Origin: Candidatus Poribacteria bacterium
Lineage (GTDB): Bacteria; Poribacteria; WGA-4E; UBA9662
DNA length: 64,000 nt
Reading direction: 5' to 3'
NCBI GenBank assembly: GCA_012963885.1
Contig: DTUY01000218.1
Location: 44,264 to 108,263 of the forward strand
In this document: positions 9,301 to 17,819 of the stretch, in pieces
Layout: every line of letters begins with the position of its first letter
Position numbering within the stretch: the stretch's first letter is position 1
The notes under the pieces: model-generated
The model's input: only the letters and a program-made list of their open reading frames with translations
What the model was told of the DNA's origin: nothing
Database searches by the model: none
Position numbers and translations under genes: made by a program

Positions 9301-10083
9301 GATGCCGAATTGCAAGACTTCGTTTCATACGTGCCTGGGATTTCACGTGATGTTAATTTTTCCATTACTGGTGGTGAAGGGTATATCGTTAATATTTTGG
9401 AATCGAAATCAGTTCCTTTTGAAGGTACAATCTGGGAGGATGTAAATGCGGCACCCCCGCTTGCAATTGATTCTTTTCCGCCATCGACTTGGGCGTTTGT
9501 AATCGGTTTGGAAAAAGCAGTGAATCTGCCGGATAACAGTCTTATTGAGGTCATAAATCGTCGGACGAATAAATCGAGAACTCGAGTCAATAATCAGCAT
9601 GGTTCGACACAGCTTTTCTCTTTCGTTGATATGGATTATCGGTCTGTAGTTGATTTGGGCGATCCTATCCGGATTCGTGTAACTGATACTAGTGGTTATT
9701 CCCTCTTTGAGCCGATAAATTTGATTGTGACAACTGCCGATCTATTACGTGCGGTCCATGTGGTGAGTTTTAATCCGTTAGAACTTCCCGATCAAACCCG
9801 ACTTTTTCAAAACTATCCCAACCCTTTTAATCCTGAAACTTGGATTCCATTCGAGCTTACCGAGGATTCAAACGTGAAAATCACGATCTATGATGTCTCG
9901 GGAAGTCCCGTTCAGAATCTTGATCTTGGTTTCTTATTTGGTGGTAAATACCGGTCTCAAACACGTGCAGCATATTGGAACGGTCAAAATCAGTTGGGTG
10001 AGCTAGTGGGATCGGGGATATATTTCTACCGTTTGAGTACAGACCGTTTTTCGTCAGCTAAGAAGATGATTGTTGTTAAGTAA
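6349..10083 (+). CDS. Large secreted Kelch/Ig-like protein with type-IX-like C-terminal domain
   Basis: A 1244-residue exported protein. A signal peptide ends near residue 25. Six Kelch repeats at about 125-405 (each with a G-G and a Y-D-P or W block, e.g. LYALGGRSESILDVNEVYDP) should form a beta-propeller. Several Ig-like modules follow (residues about 420-830), marked by the repeated V-D-N-x-P-P and I-S-x-P-x-x-G pattern. A fibronectin-like stretch is at about 840-940. The last 100 residues begin FQNYPNPFNPETWIPFEL and end SSAKKMIVVK. This is the FlgD-like/TIGR04183-type fold used as a secretion signal by type IX systems, and it is also common in phyla with no proven system. AAGGAG lies just before the ATG. 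Its stop overlaps the next start by one base, so it leads a coupled unit. Confidence 0.85.
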   Translation: MQRFVACFLLFCTILLVILATDGECSSLPQLTIDQIEGNNGIIKIHYTTSDPMGRLLSTANWKYSTNGGATWIIINQSAIQNNEPKLSGQHFILWNTNEGLNNLSGLYQPSILLRMEAFDIDVGPAGQWRKIEDMSFARAFLTAAVINDDIVVIGGQDKGKLAPTESYNLITEEWIGQVSMPVDARIDLGAAFSSQRLYLVGGYDGRRLSTVELYIIRDDIWKIVKPMPTPRQGLSAAIVDGKLYALGGRSESILDVNEVYDPATDSWKTVAPMINFRQSFATATLNNRIYAIGGHGNEFLSDVEAYDPRMDKWQPVASMPTTRYGLTATIVNGQIYAIGGSSSGKAIATVEIYDPKTDTWRTSAPMTTPRRNLASVSIGEKIYAIGGANEGGALATVEEFTIPRTSDVAISNTFAVANHMIAEIISPPSDTKHSGTVSIRGTAIGENFQSWTLDYQGKDDLDKGFVPISFSNHFVDSGSLGEWDVHDFPDGEYLVRLRITDNRAVTIADQITVAVDNTPPIFTCRILGAGLEEEYIRNNTAIIVSGTSEPKISVVEAALVLGDGSNQADVTDFIQVDQGGRISGKILGFELTDIFTIRLSIIVADVAGNQVVSGSNHLIVDNEPPVVEITSPAVGANFSGGKVLLSGNVSDEFSGVRRIEVDGGFGWVLVADTSYPNFRSSATKWSYEYAPPIGDVLLSFRARATDKAGNIQISNPKLVNYMLNLPSVNISEPTDGANLIGSISITGTVDAVDLGWKLEYAPGSNAEDGWIKIASGKENRVVTGLLALWDMMLLPDGPYTLRLTAENAFSTVSVKRQNLFKTPRKPEVSFQPNTPANIEFPDLTLLRKQLDQREGITFKSSAFSDPNIEDVHTRSQWQIRSAEGNYDSPVYDSGADSASLTDLNLLTSLDVDRIYYWRVRHQDSSGKWSEYSAESFFTTKAVGRFTVSLKKGLNFMSMPVRPIVPMDAVSLAQKLKATLIIRFDAELQDFVSYVPGISRDVNFSITGGEGYIVNILESKSVPFEGTIWEDVNAAPPLAIDSFPPSTWAFVIGLEKAVNLPDNSLIEVINRRTNKSRTRVNNQHGSTQLFSFVDMDYRSVVDLGDPIRIRVTDTSGYSLFEPINLIVTTADLLRAVHVVSFNPLELPDQTRLFQNYPNPFNPETWIPFELTEDSNVKITIYDVSGSPVQNLDLGFLFGGKYRSQTRAAYWNGQNQLGELVGSGIYFYRLSTDRFSSAKKMIVVK

Positions 10084-10382
10084 TGAAATTACCACTGATC
10101 CCGGATGAAATCTCTGAAGTTGAAAAAGTAGATCTCATTGAAAAAGTTGCAAGGTTTATCGTTAATCGAAAACTGACTGCACCTGCCATCCTTATGCTCG
10201 AGGTTTGTAAACCAATTAACTTTGTTGGCAGCCAATTTATGTTGGCTCTAAACCCTTTTGTACAAGCAATATTTAATACCATAGAGTACCAAAAATTTGC
10301 TTTGATTATCGAAAAGGATGAGAATCTTGAGTTGCTGATTCAGTGCATTGAAAAACTAGATGCAGATAAGCAGGGAAAATAG
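10083..10382 (+). CDS. Small protein coupled to the GlmL/MutL-like gene, 99 aa
   Basis: The start overlaps the previous stop as TAATG, and the next gene begins immediately after its stop, so translation is probably coupled. It has no signal peptide. A helical N-terminus is followed by a hydrophobic centre (KLTAPAILMLEVCKPINFVG, then FMLALNPFVQAIF) and a charged C-terminal helix (EKDENLELLIQCIEKL). From memory, similar roughly 90-residue proteins occur beside MutL-type genes in other bacteria, but I cannot name a family. It may be a membrane-associated partner of the ATPase that follows. Confidence 0.7.
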   Translation: MKLPLIPDEISEVEKVDLIEKVARFIVNRKLTAPAILMLEVCKPINFVGSQFMLALNPFVQAIFNTIEYQKFALIIEKDENLELLIQCIEKLDADKQGK

Positions 10383-12188
10383 GTGGATAATCAGATTAGA
10401 TATATTTTGGCTACAGATTGTGGAAGCACGACTACAAAAGCCATTTTAATCGAGAAAATTGGAGGTGAATACCATCAGACTTATCGGGGCGAAGCTCCAA
10501 CGACAGTTGAAGCCCCCGTTGAGGATGTAACAGTTGGAGTGATTAATGCCATTACCGAAGTACAAGAACTCGCTGAGCGTAAGTTACTGGACAACAACCA
10601 AATTATTAAGCCACGGACAAATGATGAAGGAGTTGATTTGTACATATCAACCAGCAGTGCTGGTGGTGGCCTACAAATGATGGTTGCGGGTGCTGTTCGC
10701 AATTTAACTGCTGAAAGTGCAGAGCGTGCGGCTTTAGGTGCTGGCGCAATAGTAATGGATGTCATCGCTTCTAATGATAAACGATTGCCTCATGAAAAGA
10801 TTGATCAGATACGTCAACTTCGGCCTGATATGATTTTATTATCTGGTGGGGTTGATGGTGGATCGGTTACGCATGTTGCTGAGTTAGCTGAAATTGTTGC
10901 TGCTGCAAACCCTAAGCCGCGCCTTGGCGTTTCCTACCAGATGCCGGTAATTTTCGCAGGCAATAAGGATGCAACTGATATTGTTCGTGAAAAGCTTGGA
11001 AGTCGGATGTCACTTGAGGTAGTTGACAATTTGCGCCCGACTATGGAGCGCGAAAATTTGATGCCGACTCGCTTGAAAATTCAAGACCAGTTTCTTGAAC
11101 ATGTCATGATGCACGCACCGGGTTATAAGAAATTAATCGAATGGACTGACACCGAGATTATGCCGACGCCCGGCGCAGTCGGTGCGATTATGCAAACGAT
11201 CGCTGAACAGAACCGGATCCAAGTTGTTGGAGTTGATATCGGAGGAGCGACAACAGATGTTTTTTCTGTTTTTCAAAATCAGTTGGGAGAATCTGTATTC
11301 AATCGAACGGTAAGTGCAAACTTGGGAATGAGCTATAGCATTTCAAATGTGTTAGCTGAAGCCGGAATGGGAAATATCCTGCGATGGTTACCCTTCGATA
11401 TCAACTTAGCGGATCTGCAAAATCGGATTAAGAACAAAATGATCCGACCGACGACTATACCACAGTTGCTGGAAGAATTAATTATTGAGCATGCAATTGC
11501 ACGTGAAGCACTACGTTTGGCGTTTGAACAACATAAGAAATTAGCCGTTGAGCTTAAAGGCGTACAGCAACAACGCACAATTTCTGAAGCGTTTGCCCAG
11601 ACAGAAACAGGGAATACACTTGTTAATATGTTTAATCTCAATCTAATTGTTGGAAGTGGAGGGGTATTATCTCACGCACCACGCCGGCAACAATCAATGT
11701 TGATGATGATTGATTCGTTTTTACCCGAAGGTGTAACCCAACTTGCTGTTGATAGCATTTTTATGATGCCTCAACTTGGTGTTTTATCACAAGTTAATAA
11801 GGAAGCAGCAACACAAGTATTCAATCGTGATTGTTTAATCCATCTTGGTACGTGCATTGCCCCAACGGGGCAAGCTAAAAAGGGAAGTTCCTGTCTGGAA
11901 ATATCAGTAAATATGTCCTCTGGAATAATAGAAGAAACAATTCCTACCGGTGAACTAAAATTGTATAAAATGGGGATGAATGAAGTCGCGCTGGTTAAAA
12001 TTCAACCCAACCGCCACTTTGATGTAGGTGCAGGGAGCGGACAAGTCGTTGAAACAGAGGTACGAGGTGGTGTGGTTGGGCTTGTAATTGACACACGCGG
12101 TCGTCCCTTAGAAATGCCTACGGATACTGCACAATATGTCGCGGATCTAAAGAAATGGATGCAGACATTGGATGTTTATCCTTTATGA
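10383..12188 (+). CDS. GlmL/MutL-family ASKHA ATPase (glutamate mutase accessory-like)
   Basis: A 601-residue protein of the family annotated as methylaspartate (glutamate) mutase accessory protein GlmL/MutL. Two phosphate-binding motifs of the actin/Hsp70/sugar-kinase fold are visible: ATDCGSTTTKAIL at residues about 9-21 and VVGVDIGGATTDVFSVF near 280. ISTSSAGGGLQMMVAGAVRN and MILLSGGVDGG are further family hallmarks. The known genetic association is with B12-dependent mutases, where it may help maintain the cofactor, but no mutase subunit (GlmS or GlmE) is present in this window. It begins with GTG directly after the preceding stop, with AGGG upstream. Its stop overlaps a further ATG (ATGA) that opens only a 21-codon frame. 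Confidence 0.85.
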   Translation: MDNQIRYILATDCGSTTTKAILIEKIGGEYHQTYRGEAPTTVEAPVEDVTVGVINAITEVQELAERKLLDNNQIIKPRTNDEGVDLYISTSSAGGGLQMMVAGAVRNLTAESAERAALGAGAIVMDVIASNDKRLPHEKIDQIRQLRPDMILLSGGVDGGSVTHVAELAEIVAAANPKPRLGVSYQMPVIFAGNKDATDIVREKLGSRMSLEVVDNLRPTMERENLMPTRLKIQDQFLEHVMMHAPGYKKLIEWTDTEIMPTPGAVGAIMQTIAEQNRIQVVGVDIGGATTDVFSVFQNQLGESVFNRTVSANLGMSYSISNVLAEAGMGNILRWLPFDINLADLQNRIKNKMIRPTTIPQLLEELIIEHAIAREALRLAFEQHKKLAVELKGVQQQRTISEAFAQTETGNTLVNMFNLNLIVGSGGVLSHAPRRQQSMLMMIDSFLPEGVTQLAVDSIFMMPQLGVLSQVNKEAATQVFNRDCLIHLGTCIAPTGQAKKGSSCLEISVNMSSGIIEETIPTGELKLYKMGMNEVALVKIQPNRHFDVGAGSGQVVETEVRGGVVGLVIDTRGRPLEMPTDTAQYVADLKKWMQTLDVYPL

Positions 12189-12714
12189 GTATTCTTCAAT
12201 TTTCTACCGCTACCCGACAAATTTTAGCTGACTTATCTCCAGGTGGTTGATCACCCCAAATTCAATGCCACCGTTTTCGGTGTCAATTTAATAGCCTTAA
12301 ACCAGTTCCTCATTCACAGTGGATAAAAAGACTCTTCATTTTTAGTGCATTATTGTTGTATTGCCTATTTGGTTCATTTTCTTAGACAGAGATGGTGAAT
12401 TCGAATGACTTAACAATTAATTATTCAAGGTATTGCTAAATTATTCGATCCAACGTTTCAAAAGTTACCTGAAGGCATTAGAGTTGATATTCATAGAATG
12501 TTGGTGTAAGGAGAATAATTCAGAAGTGATTTTATGTTTGGTTGCTTGGTTTAAGGCTAAAATGCTATATTCTTCGTGTTGACTTATATTAATTTGGAGT
12601 CACCATAGCTCTCAGGGATTTTGACTCCAGTATCGAAAGTACATTTAAGATGCTGCTTGAAAATTTTGTCTCAGATTATTAAAATCAAATCTTTTTTAGA
12701 GGAGGATTTTGAAA
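12189..12714. other. Non-coding 526-bp gap with short ORF debris
   Basis: An ATG overlapping the GlmL-like stop (12185) opens a 21-codon frame ending in TGA at 12248-12250. The same frame stays open for a further 50 or so codons after that TGA, and a 5-bp hairpin (CACCG/CGGTG) follows, but I recognise no protein family. Another short frame at about 12421-12509 reads GIAKLFDPTFQKLPEGIRVD and also matches nothing I know. No promoter or terminator stands out. Confidence 0.35.
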
Positions 12715-13359
12715 ATGAAGGTTTTGGTTCTGTCTGGTGGTAACCATCAGTTTGAAAGTAGTGCAGCCGTTATCAATGATTTCTTGTCGTCACGAGGTGA
12801 TATGTCAGTCACATTGACCAATGACAAAAATATCTTGGCCTCTTCAGAATTGAATCAGTTTGACGCTTGTGTCTTTGGAACTGGATTTACACGCACTGTC
12901 CGTCAAGAAGATGGTACCCTAACTCGCCAACCGGAGTTAACTCCCAAACAAGAAGATGGGTTCTTTCATTATATACATGATGGAAAGGGATTAGTCGGCA
13001 TTCACGGCACAGCTTGGTGGATTGGAGGGCGAGCCGTTGACCTCATTGGAGGCCATTCTAACTGGCATCCTCCTGGATCTACATTTACTGTTAAGATTGA
13101 AGATAGCGAACATTCGATTACTCAAGATCTTGATGATTTTGAAGTAGAAGATGAGATCTATATATCTGCCTATGATCCTTATATCCATATTCTTGCTTCG
13201 GCAGAATGGCATAACAGAAGCCATCCAATGGCATGGACAAAAGATTACGGTAAAGGGCGTGTTTTCTATACAACTTTAGGCCACAGTTCTGACACCTTTG
13301 AACGCCCAGCTATGCAGCAGCTAATTAGTCAAGGAGTTGCTTGGGCTGCCAAAGCCTAA
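12715..13359 (+). CDS. ThuA-like domain protein
   Basis: A 214-residue protein of the ThuA family, which has a class-I-glutamine-amidotransferase-like fold and is named from a trehalose-utilisation gene. Its enzymatic role is unclear. Visible family features are the start (KVLVLSGGNHQFESSAAVIN), the central GLVGIHGTAWW, the G-G-H-x-x-x-H-P-P block, EDEIYISAYDP and the C-terminal GKGRVFYTTLGHSSDTF. No signal peptide is seen, so it is probably cytosolic. GAGGAGG is about 8 bases before the ATG at 12715; a TTG two codons upstream is less likely. ThuA proteins often accompany carbohydrate-processing genes, as elsewhere in this window. Confidence 0.85.
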   Translation: MKVLVLSGGNHQFESSAAVINDFLSSRGDMSVTLTNDKNILASSELNQFDACVFGTGFTRTVRQEDGTLTRQPELTPKQEDGFFHYIHDGKGLVGIHGTAWWIGGRAVDLIGGHSNWHPPGSTFTVKIEDSEHSITQDLDDFEVEDEIYISAYDPYIHILASAEWHNRSHPMAWTKDYGKGRVFYTTLGHSSDTFERPAMQQLISQGVAWAAKA

Positions 13360-13404
13360 GCAATTTCTAAAACCGGGGTAGTAGATAAACTGTCATAACA
13401 AGTT

Positions 13405-14070
13405 CTAGTGATGTACAGTTGGAGTTTCAACGGGGCCGTATATCTCTATCTCCAAAATCTCTGGAGGGATAAAATCGTAGTATTTTCTGGTAATTATATC
13501 TTGATTTTTTCTATTAACTACTTTGTCCATTGAGTCAAATTTAGTCCATGTTGGAAGTCGAAGCCGAACTTGTTCTGTTTTGATTGCGGGGAATCGAATT
13601 ACTGTTTCCATGCCGTTAATGGTAAAAAAATCGATTAGTTTCCATTCTTTATCCTGATAGATGTGAAGTTCGCAACGTTTGCCCTTGAATCGTCCTTCTT
13701 GTAGTTCGCGACTGAGCAGAATAATTTGACTCACCAGTTTCGGTTGTGGAAGTAAAACATAGGCTTCGGATGTTCGATGTAATGTTGAATAGCCTGGTCT
13801 AATTTCCCCTCTTCCGCCTGTGTTCACGTTGCCATCAATCATAGAGGGATCAGTTGCCCGCGCTTCTTCGAGCAATGCATAGTTGTTACTCCATCCTTGT
13901 TGCTTCATGAGATATGATAAATTGCATCCGGTTATAAGTAGGCTACCACCGAGCAGGACGTAAAGAAAAATCGAAAGTGTCCTGCTTTTTGATTTAGCTT
14001 GTAGGCTTGCATGCATTAAATTTCGCATACAATATGAGTTTGTCCTGCTGTAACGAAGTCGTGTATACAT
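13405..14070 (-). CDS. Putative lipoprotein with discoidin-like domain
   Basis: The protein has a hydrophobic segment ending in a lipobox (LLITGC), so the mature part is probably lipid-anchored. The remainder is about 170 residues of mainly beta character, with YVLLPQPKLVSQIILLSREL and VRLRLPTWTKF resembling discoidin/F5-8C carbohydrate-binding domains; this is a weak call. The start is uncertain. ATG at 14070 has AGGAAA at suitable distance but leaves a long basic stretch before the membrane segment; ATG codons at 14028 or 14016 would give a more usual signal peptide. It stands alone on its strand. Confidence 0.55.
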   Translation of the reverse strand: MYTRLRYSRTNSYCMRNLMHASLQAKSKSRTLSIFLYVLLGGSLLITGCNLSYLMKQQGWSNNYALLEEARATDPSMIDGNVNTGGRGEIRPGYSTLHRTSEAYVLLPQPKLVSQIILLSRELQEGRFKGKRCELHIYQDKEWKLIDFFTINGMETVIRFPAIKTEQVRLRLPTWTKFDSMDKVVNRKNQDIITRKYYDFIPPEILEIEIYGPVETPTVHH

Positions 14071-14431
14071 TTTGTTTCCTAGCGTCAGCATGGTTCAGTT
14101 CGATTTATTTAGTAAACAACAGTTTTACACTGCTTAATGAATCAATTCTGATTGTGTTTTGATACACTTAATTTATAAAATCAACATTAGTTAGGTTTTT
14201 CAACCCTAAGTGTGATTAAAAATAGTTTGAATATCATATTTAGTAGAATGAGATCTATGTCATGGAAGATGCTTCTTGCTTAAAGAGGATAGTGATTTTT
14301 CGGTGACGTTTACTAGTTTCTTAAATACTTGCTTGGTCTCAAATCATGGTTGACTGATAGTTAATATTGGAGCTAGTGCTTAGTTATTCAGGTCAATAGC
14401 ATGGCTATAGCAAAAAAGACGACGGACGTGA
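14071..14431. other. Intergenic region, 361 bp
   Basis: This AT-rich spacer separates divergent genes and so must hold the promoters for both, but I see no clear -35/-10 pair, operator or RNA element in it. Confidence 0.4.
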
Positions 14432-15556
14432 ATGTCATTCATTATATCATTAATTATTCTATTATTTGGATTATTGGGTTCGTCTGTTGAGGCTTTTCCT
14501 GAGTTTGCTCATCTAGTTGATCAGGACTGTTCTTTTTGTCACCTGGATCCAAATGGCAGTGGGCCTCGGAACCCCGTTGGTCAGTTTTTTGACGAAAATG
14601 ACTTTGAATTCCCTGAGGATTTCGATCCTGAAACCTTTATGGCTAAAGCGAATCTTGTAACTCAAAGCCATTCCTTTACTGGAGATATCCGCGTTGCCTA
14701 CATAAAAACATCTCAAGTCAGTCATCGTGATCAGGAAACAGCTGGTTGTATCTCTTGCCATTCCTCTGTGGATACGTTCTTGTTGATGAAATCGGAAGTT
14801 GCTGTTCATGCTCGCGTATCGGATAAGGTTCAGGTTACCTTGTCTCATAATCTTGGGAACCCTTTTGACGCTTTCGGACGAGTTGAAATCATTTCTGATC
14901 GTCTGTGGATAAGAATTGGACAGTTCCAACTACCATTTGCTCTTCGTCAGGATGATCACAATATTCTAGTTAGGAATGGTTACGATTTGGGATCGAATAA
15001 ACGCGATCTTGGCCTTGAGATAATTGGTAACTACAAGAATCTGTTCTTCAATTCAGCTGTTTTCAACGGAAACCGTAACACACTAGCTGATCGAAATCAG
15101 CATAAAGGTCTTTTAACAACCATTGGAGGTGAATTTACTTTCATCCGAGGTGGTATTTCTCATTTGCTTGATAAGCTTGAGGTTCGGGGGGAAGCAATTT
15201 CTGCTGCTTTCCTAATAGCTAATATTAGTAAATTGTCAGTTGAGCTTGAATGTGATTTTAAAGCCCAAAATGGATTCAAAAGTCTCGTTTCCGCTGGCTA
15301 TTATGTGGGAGCTAAATATCGTTTGACGCCTGGATTTTCAGTCTCAGGGCGTTATGAAGCATTTGATCCGGATGGAAGAGTCAAAGGGGATTTAGAACAG
15401 CGGATCATAACCTTTGCTCGGTACAGATTTGCCAAGAATGCATCATTTGAAATCTATTATTGGGGAAACATTGAAAATAATAACAGGGATGATAACAAAA
15501 ATCGGCGACTGAACGGTGTGGATCAAGTGATTTTAATGTCAAGCTTCTGGTTTTGA
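14432..15556 (+). CDS. Outer-membrane porin-like protein with two c-type haem motifs
   Basis: A 374-residue exported protein. A signal peptide ends near residue 22. Two haem c attachment motifs follow: CSFCH near residue 33 and CISCH near residue 107. From about residue 120 the sequence becomes a run of alternating beta strands with polar turns, many ending in aromatic residues, and the last residue is Phe (SSFWF), the usual signature of an outer-membrane beta-barrel. The combination suggests a barrel carrying a two-haem N-terminal domain in the periplasm, perhaps for electron transfer across or at the outer membrane. The family is not recognised. No strong ribosome-binding site precedes the ATG. 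The DUF547 lipoprotein gene follows after 27 bases and may be co-transcribed. Confidence 0.7.
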   Translation: MSFIISLIILLFGLLGSSVEAFPEFAHLVDQDCSFCHLDPNGSGPRNPVGQFFDENDFEFPEDFDPETFMAKANLVTQSHSFTGDIRVAYIKTSQVSHRDQETAGCISCHSSVDTFLLMKSEVAVHARVSDKVQVTLSHNLGNPFDAFGRVEIISDRLWIRIGQFQLPFALRQDDHNILVRNGYDLGSNKRDLGLEIIGNYKNLFFNSAVFNGNRNTLADRNQHKGLLTTIGGEFTFIRGGISHLLDKLEVRGEAISAAFLIANISKLSVELECDFKAQNGFKSLVSAGYYVGAKYRLTPGFSVSGRYEAFDPDGRVKGDLEQRIITFARYRFAKNASFEIYYWGNIENNNRDDNKNRRLNGVDQVILMSSFWF

Positions 15557-15583
15557 TGTGGATTGGTAACTTGAATTCGTTGC

Positions 15584-16471
15584 ATGAATCGGATAAGAAA
15601 TAGGTTGACTGCAAGGCAGATGCTGAACTGGACAAGAATCAATATATTGTTAGTAATCACTATCGTCTTAGGGGGATGTATATTCAGCGGTTGCAAAAGT
15701 AGGGATTTAAAGTCTGATCAACTTTACCAACAAACCGATGTGAGCTTTGAAAGCAAAGCGGATGCTTACCAATCGTATGATGAGGTATTACAAACCTATG
15801 TGGATTCAAGTGGCCGTGTCGATTACAATAACCTAGGCCAAAACCCACTTCAATTGAACAATTTCATAGGTTTTCTCGCAAAGGTAAGTCCGGAAAATCA
15901 TCCTGAGTTATTCCCAACTCAAAATGATAAAAAGGCCTACTGGATCAATGCTTACAATGCTTTAATGATGAAGTCTGTTATTGATAATCCTGATATTACC
16001 AGTGTTAATCAGATAAGTTGGGGAAAAGGGATATTTTGGAGAACTAAATTCATAGTTGGGGGAAAAGAGCGTACTTTGCACCAGATTGAAAATGGTATCC
16101 TACGTAAAAGGTACAAGGATCCACGAATCCATTTTGCTATAAATTGTGCGTCTAACAGCTGTCCTCCGCCAGGCAATCAAATTCTGTCGGGCGACAGTTT
16201 GGATGAACAACTCAATTACAAATTGCAACAATTTATTCGGAATTCATCCAACGTTTTTGTGAGCCATGACACAAAGGAGATAAAATTATCCAGAATTTTC
16301 AAATGGTACAAGAGTGACTTTACTGCAAATGGAATGTCCTTAAAAGAATATGTGCTGCAATCCTTACTTGATATTCCTGATCGGAAAAGGAAAACTGTCC
16401 TTCAGGATTATAAAGTGGGTTATTTTAAGTATGACTGGGGTCTAAATGGGATGACGCTTGATAAACCGTAG
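15584..16471 (+). CDS. DUF547 lipoprotein
   Basis: A 295-residue protein with an N-terminal membrane segment and a lipobox-like Cys (VLGGC or FSGC, residues about 28-37), so it is probably anchored in the envelope. The rest is the DUF547 domain: KKAYWINAYNALMMKSVID, then GKERTLHQIENGILR, DPRIHFAINCASNSCPPP and FKWYKSDF. The conserved N-C-A-S-x-S-C-P-P motif is intact. The biochemical function of DUF547 is not established; the conserved Cys and His suggest a catalytic role. It lies just downstream of the haem-porin gene. Confidence 0.85.
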   Translation: MNRIRNRLTARQMLNWTRINILLVITIVLGGCIFSGCKSRDLKSDQLYQQTDVSFESKADAYQSYDEVLQTYVDSSGRVDYNNLGQNPLQLNNFIGFLAKVSPENHPELFPTQNDKKAYWINAYNALMMKSVIDNPDITSVNQISWGKGIFWRTKFIVGGKERTLHQIENGILRKRYKDPRIHFAINCASNSCPPPGNQILSGDSLDEQLNYKLQQFIRNSSNVFVSHDTKEIKLSRIFKWYKSDFTANGMSLKEYVLQSLLDIPDRKRKTVLQDYKVGYFKYDWGLNGMTLDKP

Positions 16472-16658
16472 GATGTCTGCAATAAAGCGTCTAGCGTATC
16501 TATAAAATGGCGGAGGAGACTTGTGGTTATCTATATTTGCTTCAAAGACTATTTTATATAACACCGTTTCTCAGTTAATCTAGTACTAATTCTGTTTTGA
16601 TTTGTGATTGGTTTGTAATTAGGTTTGCAAGAGCAATTGTTACGAGAAAGAGAATCAA

Positions 16659-17696
16659 ATGAAAATAACACGATTAGAGCGTATCGTTGTCTGTGTGCCT
16701 TTTCTATCTGGTATTCTTCCCCCACCGGAATATGAGGAATTTAGCACCAGCTATCCGGCTCCACTTGGTCAAAGGAGACAGGATGTGCTACGTATTCATA
16801 CGGATGAGGAACTGACCGGAATCGGTATGAGTGGACCGTATTATGGCGAGCGGGCTGACTCGGTACCTGACATAATTGGTAAAGATCCGCTTGAGTTTGA
16901 ACCTCGAGACTTGAGGGGTGGTGGATACAATATTGCCTTGCTAGACCTGATTGGTAAGGCCATTGGTTGGCCACTGTGCCGTATTTTCGGTGGAAAGTTT
17001 CAGGAAAACATACTGGTAGATTACTGGATAAGCCGAATGGGACCAGAAGCATCGGCTGACGCCGCCCGACGTGCTGCGCGACAGGGATTCAAGGGGATCA
17101 AGATAAAATGCAAAATGGATGATGGTGATGTTGCAGATCGAGTACATGCAATCCATGAAGTTGCGCCTTCTCTACGCATTGTTCTGGATCCAGGCCACCG
17201 CTTTTACACAATTAAACAGACACTTGAGTTGGCACGACAGATCGAAAGGTACGATCTGGTTTTTGAGGATCCGATTCCCAAGGATGACATGGAGGATTAT
17301 CGCCGGTTGAAAGAAGAAACTGATATTATCATCGCAGCCCATCTTCAAAACCCAAGGCAAGTGATTGAGGCAGTACACACCCAATCTGTAGATGCGATTA
17401 ATGTCGCTCCCTCAGATTGGGGGTTCTTGGATATGGCTCGAATTGCAGAGACTGGCGATATTCCGGTTTGGCAGGCTTCCAATGTTGATTTAGGTGTCTT
17501 TGATGCCTTTCGGCTTCATGCTTCTGCCGCCGTTGCCAACTGTACACTGGGAAGTGATCTATGCGGTAATTTCGTCCACGAACACAGCTTATTGGTTGAA
17601 CCTTTAGTGCAAGGTGGGTATGCTGTGGTTACGGACAAACCCGGGTTGGGGGTTGAGTTGGATGAAGGTGCCGTGATGCGGTATGCCCTCGTTTGA
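16659..17696 (+). CDS. Enolase-superfamily enzyme (mandelate racemase/muconate lactonizing-like)
   Basis: A 345-residue enzyme. The capping domain is at the N-terminus and a barrel from about residue 120. The K-x-K region (FKGIKIKCKMDD), the first metal-binding Asp (RIVLDPGHRF), the second ligand (LVFEDPIP) and a later segment AINVAPSDWG are in the family's order. These enzymes abstract an alpha-proton from a carboxylate, typically to dehydrate an acid sugar or racemise a substrate. Substrate specificity cannot be read here. The usual D-x-N is D-P-G-H, a departure shared by some members. GAGAAAGAG lies about 10 bases before the ATG. It has no strand partner immediately beside it. Confidence 0.8.
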   Translation: MKITRLERIVVCVPFLSGILPPPEYEEFSTSYPAPLGQRRQDVLRIHTDEELTGIGMSGPYYGERADSVPDIIGKDPLEFEPRDLRGGGYNIALLDLIGKAIGWPLCRIFGGKFQENILVDYWISRMGPEASADAARRAARQGFKGIKIKCKMDDGDVADRVHAIHEVAPSLRIVLDPGHRFYTIKQTLELARQIERYDLVFEDPIPKDDMEDYRRLKEETDIIIAAHLQNPRQVIEAVHTQSVDAINVAPSDWGFLDMARIAETGDIPVWQASNVDLGVFDAFRLHASAAVANCTLGSDLCGNFVHEHSLLVEPLVQGGYAVVTDKPGLGVELDEGAVMRYALV

Positions 17697-17819
17697 TCAA
17701 AGGGGTTGTGCTGTTAGCATTTGATGTGGTTGCTAGCAACGATCCTCGATTCGCTACCGAAGCTAGTAAAAATTATAAAAAATTTGGCAGTGACGGCAAC
17801 TCAGGTTGAGGGGATGAGA

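Noticed and set aside
12185-12250. ATG overlapping the GlmL-like stop, with an in-frame TGA and a following 5-bp hairpin, as a second selenoprotein
   Set aside because: No family resemblance, no Cys-type motif around the TGA, and the hairpin loop (TTTT) has no G in its first bases. A chance frame is more likely.
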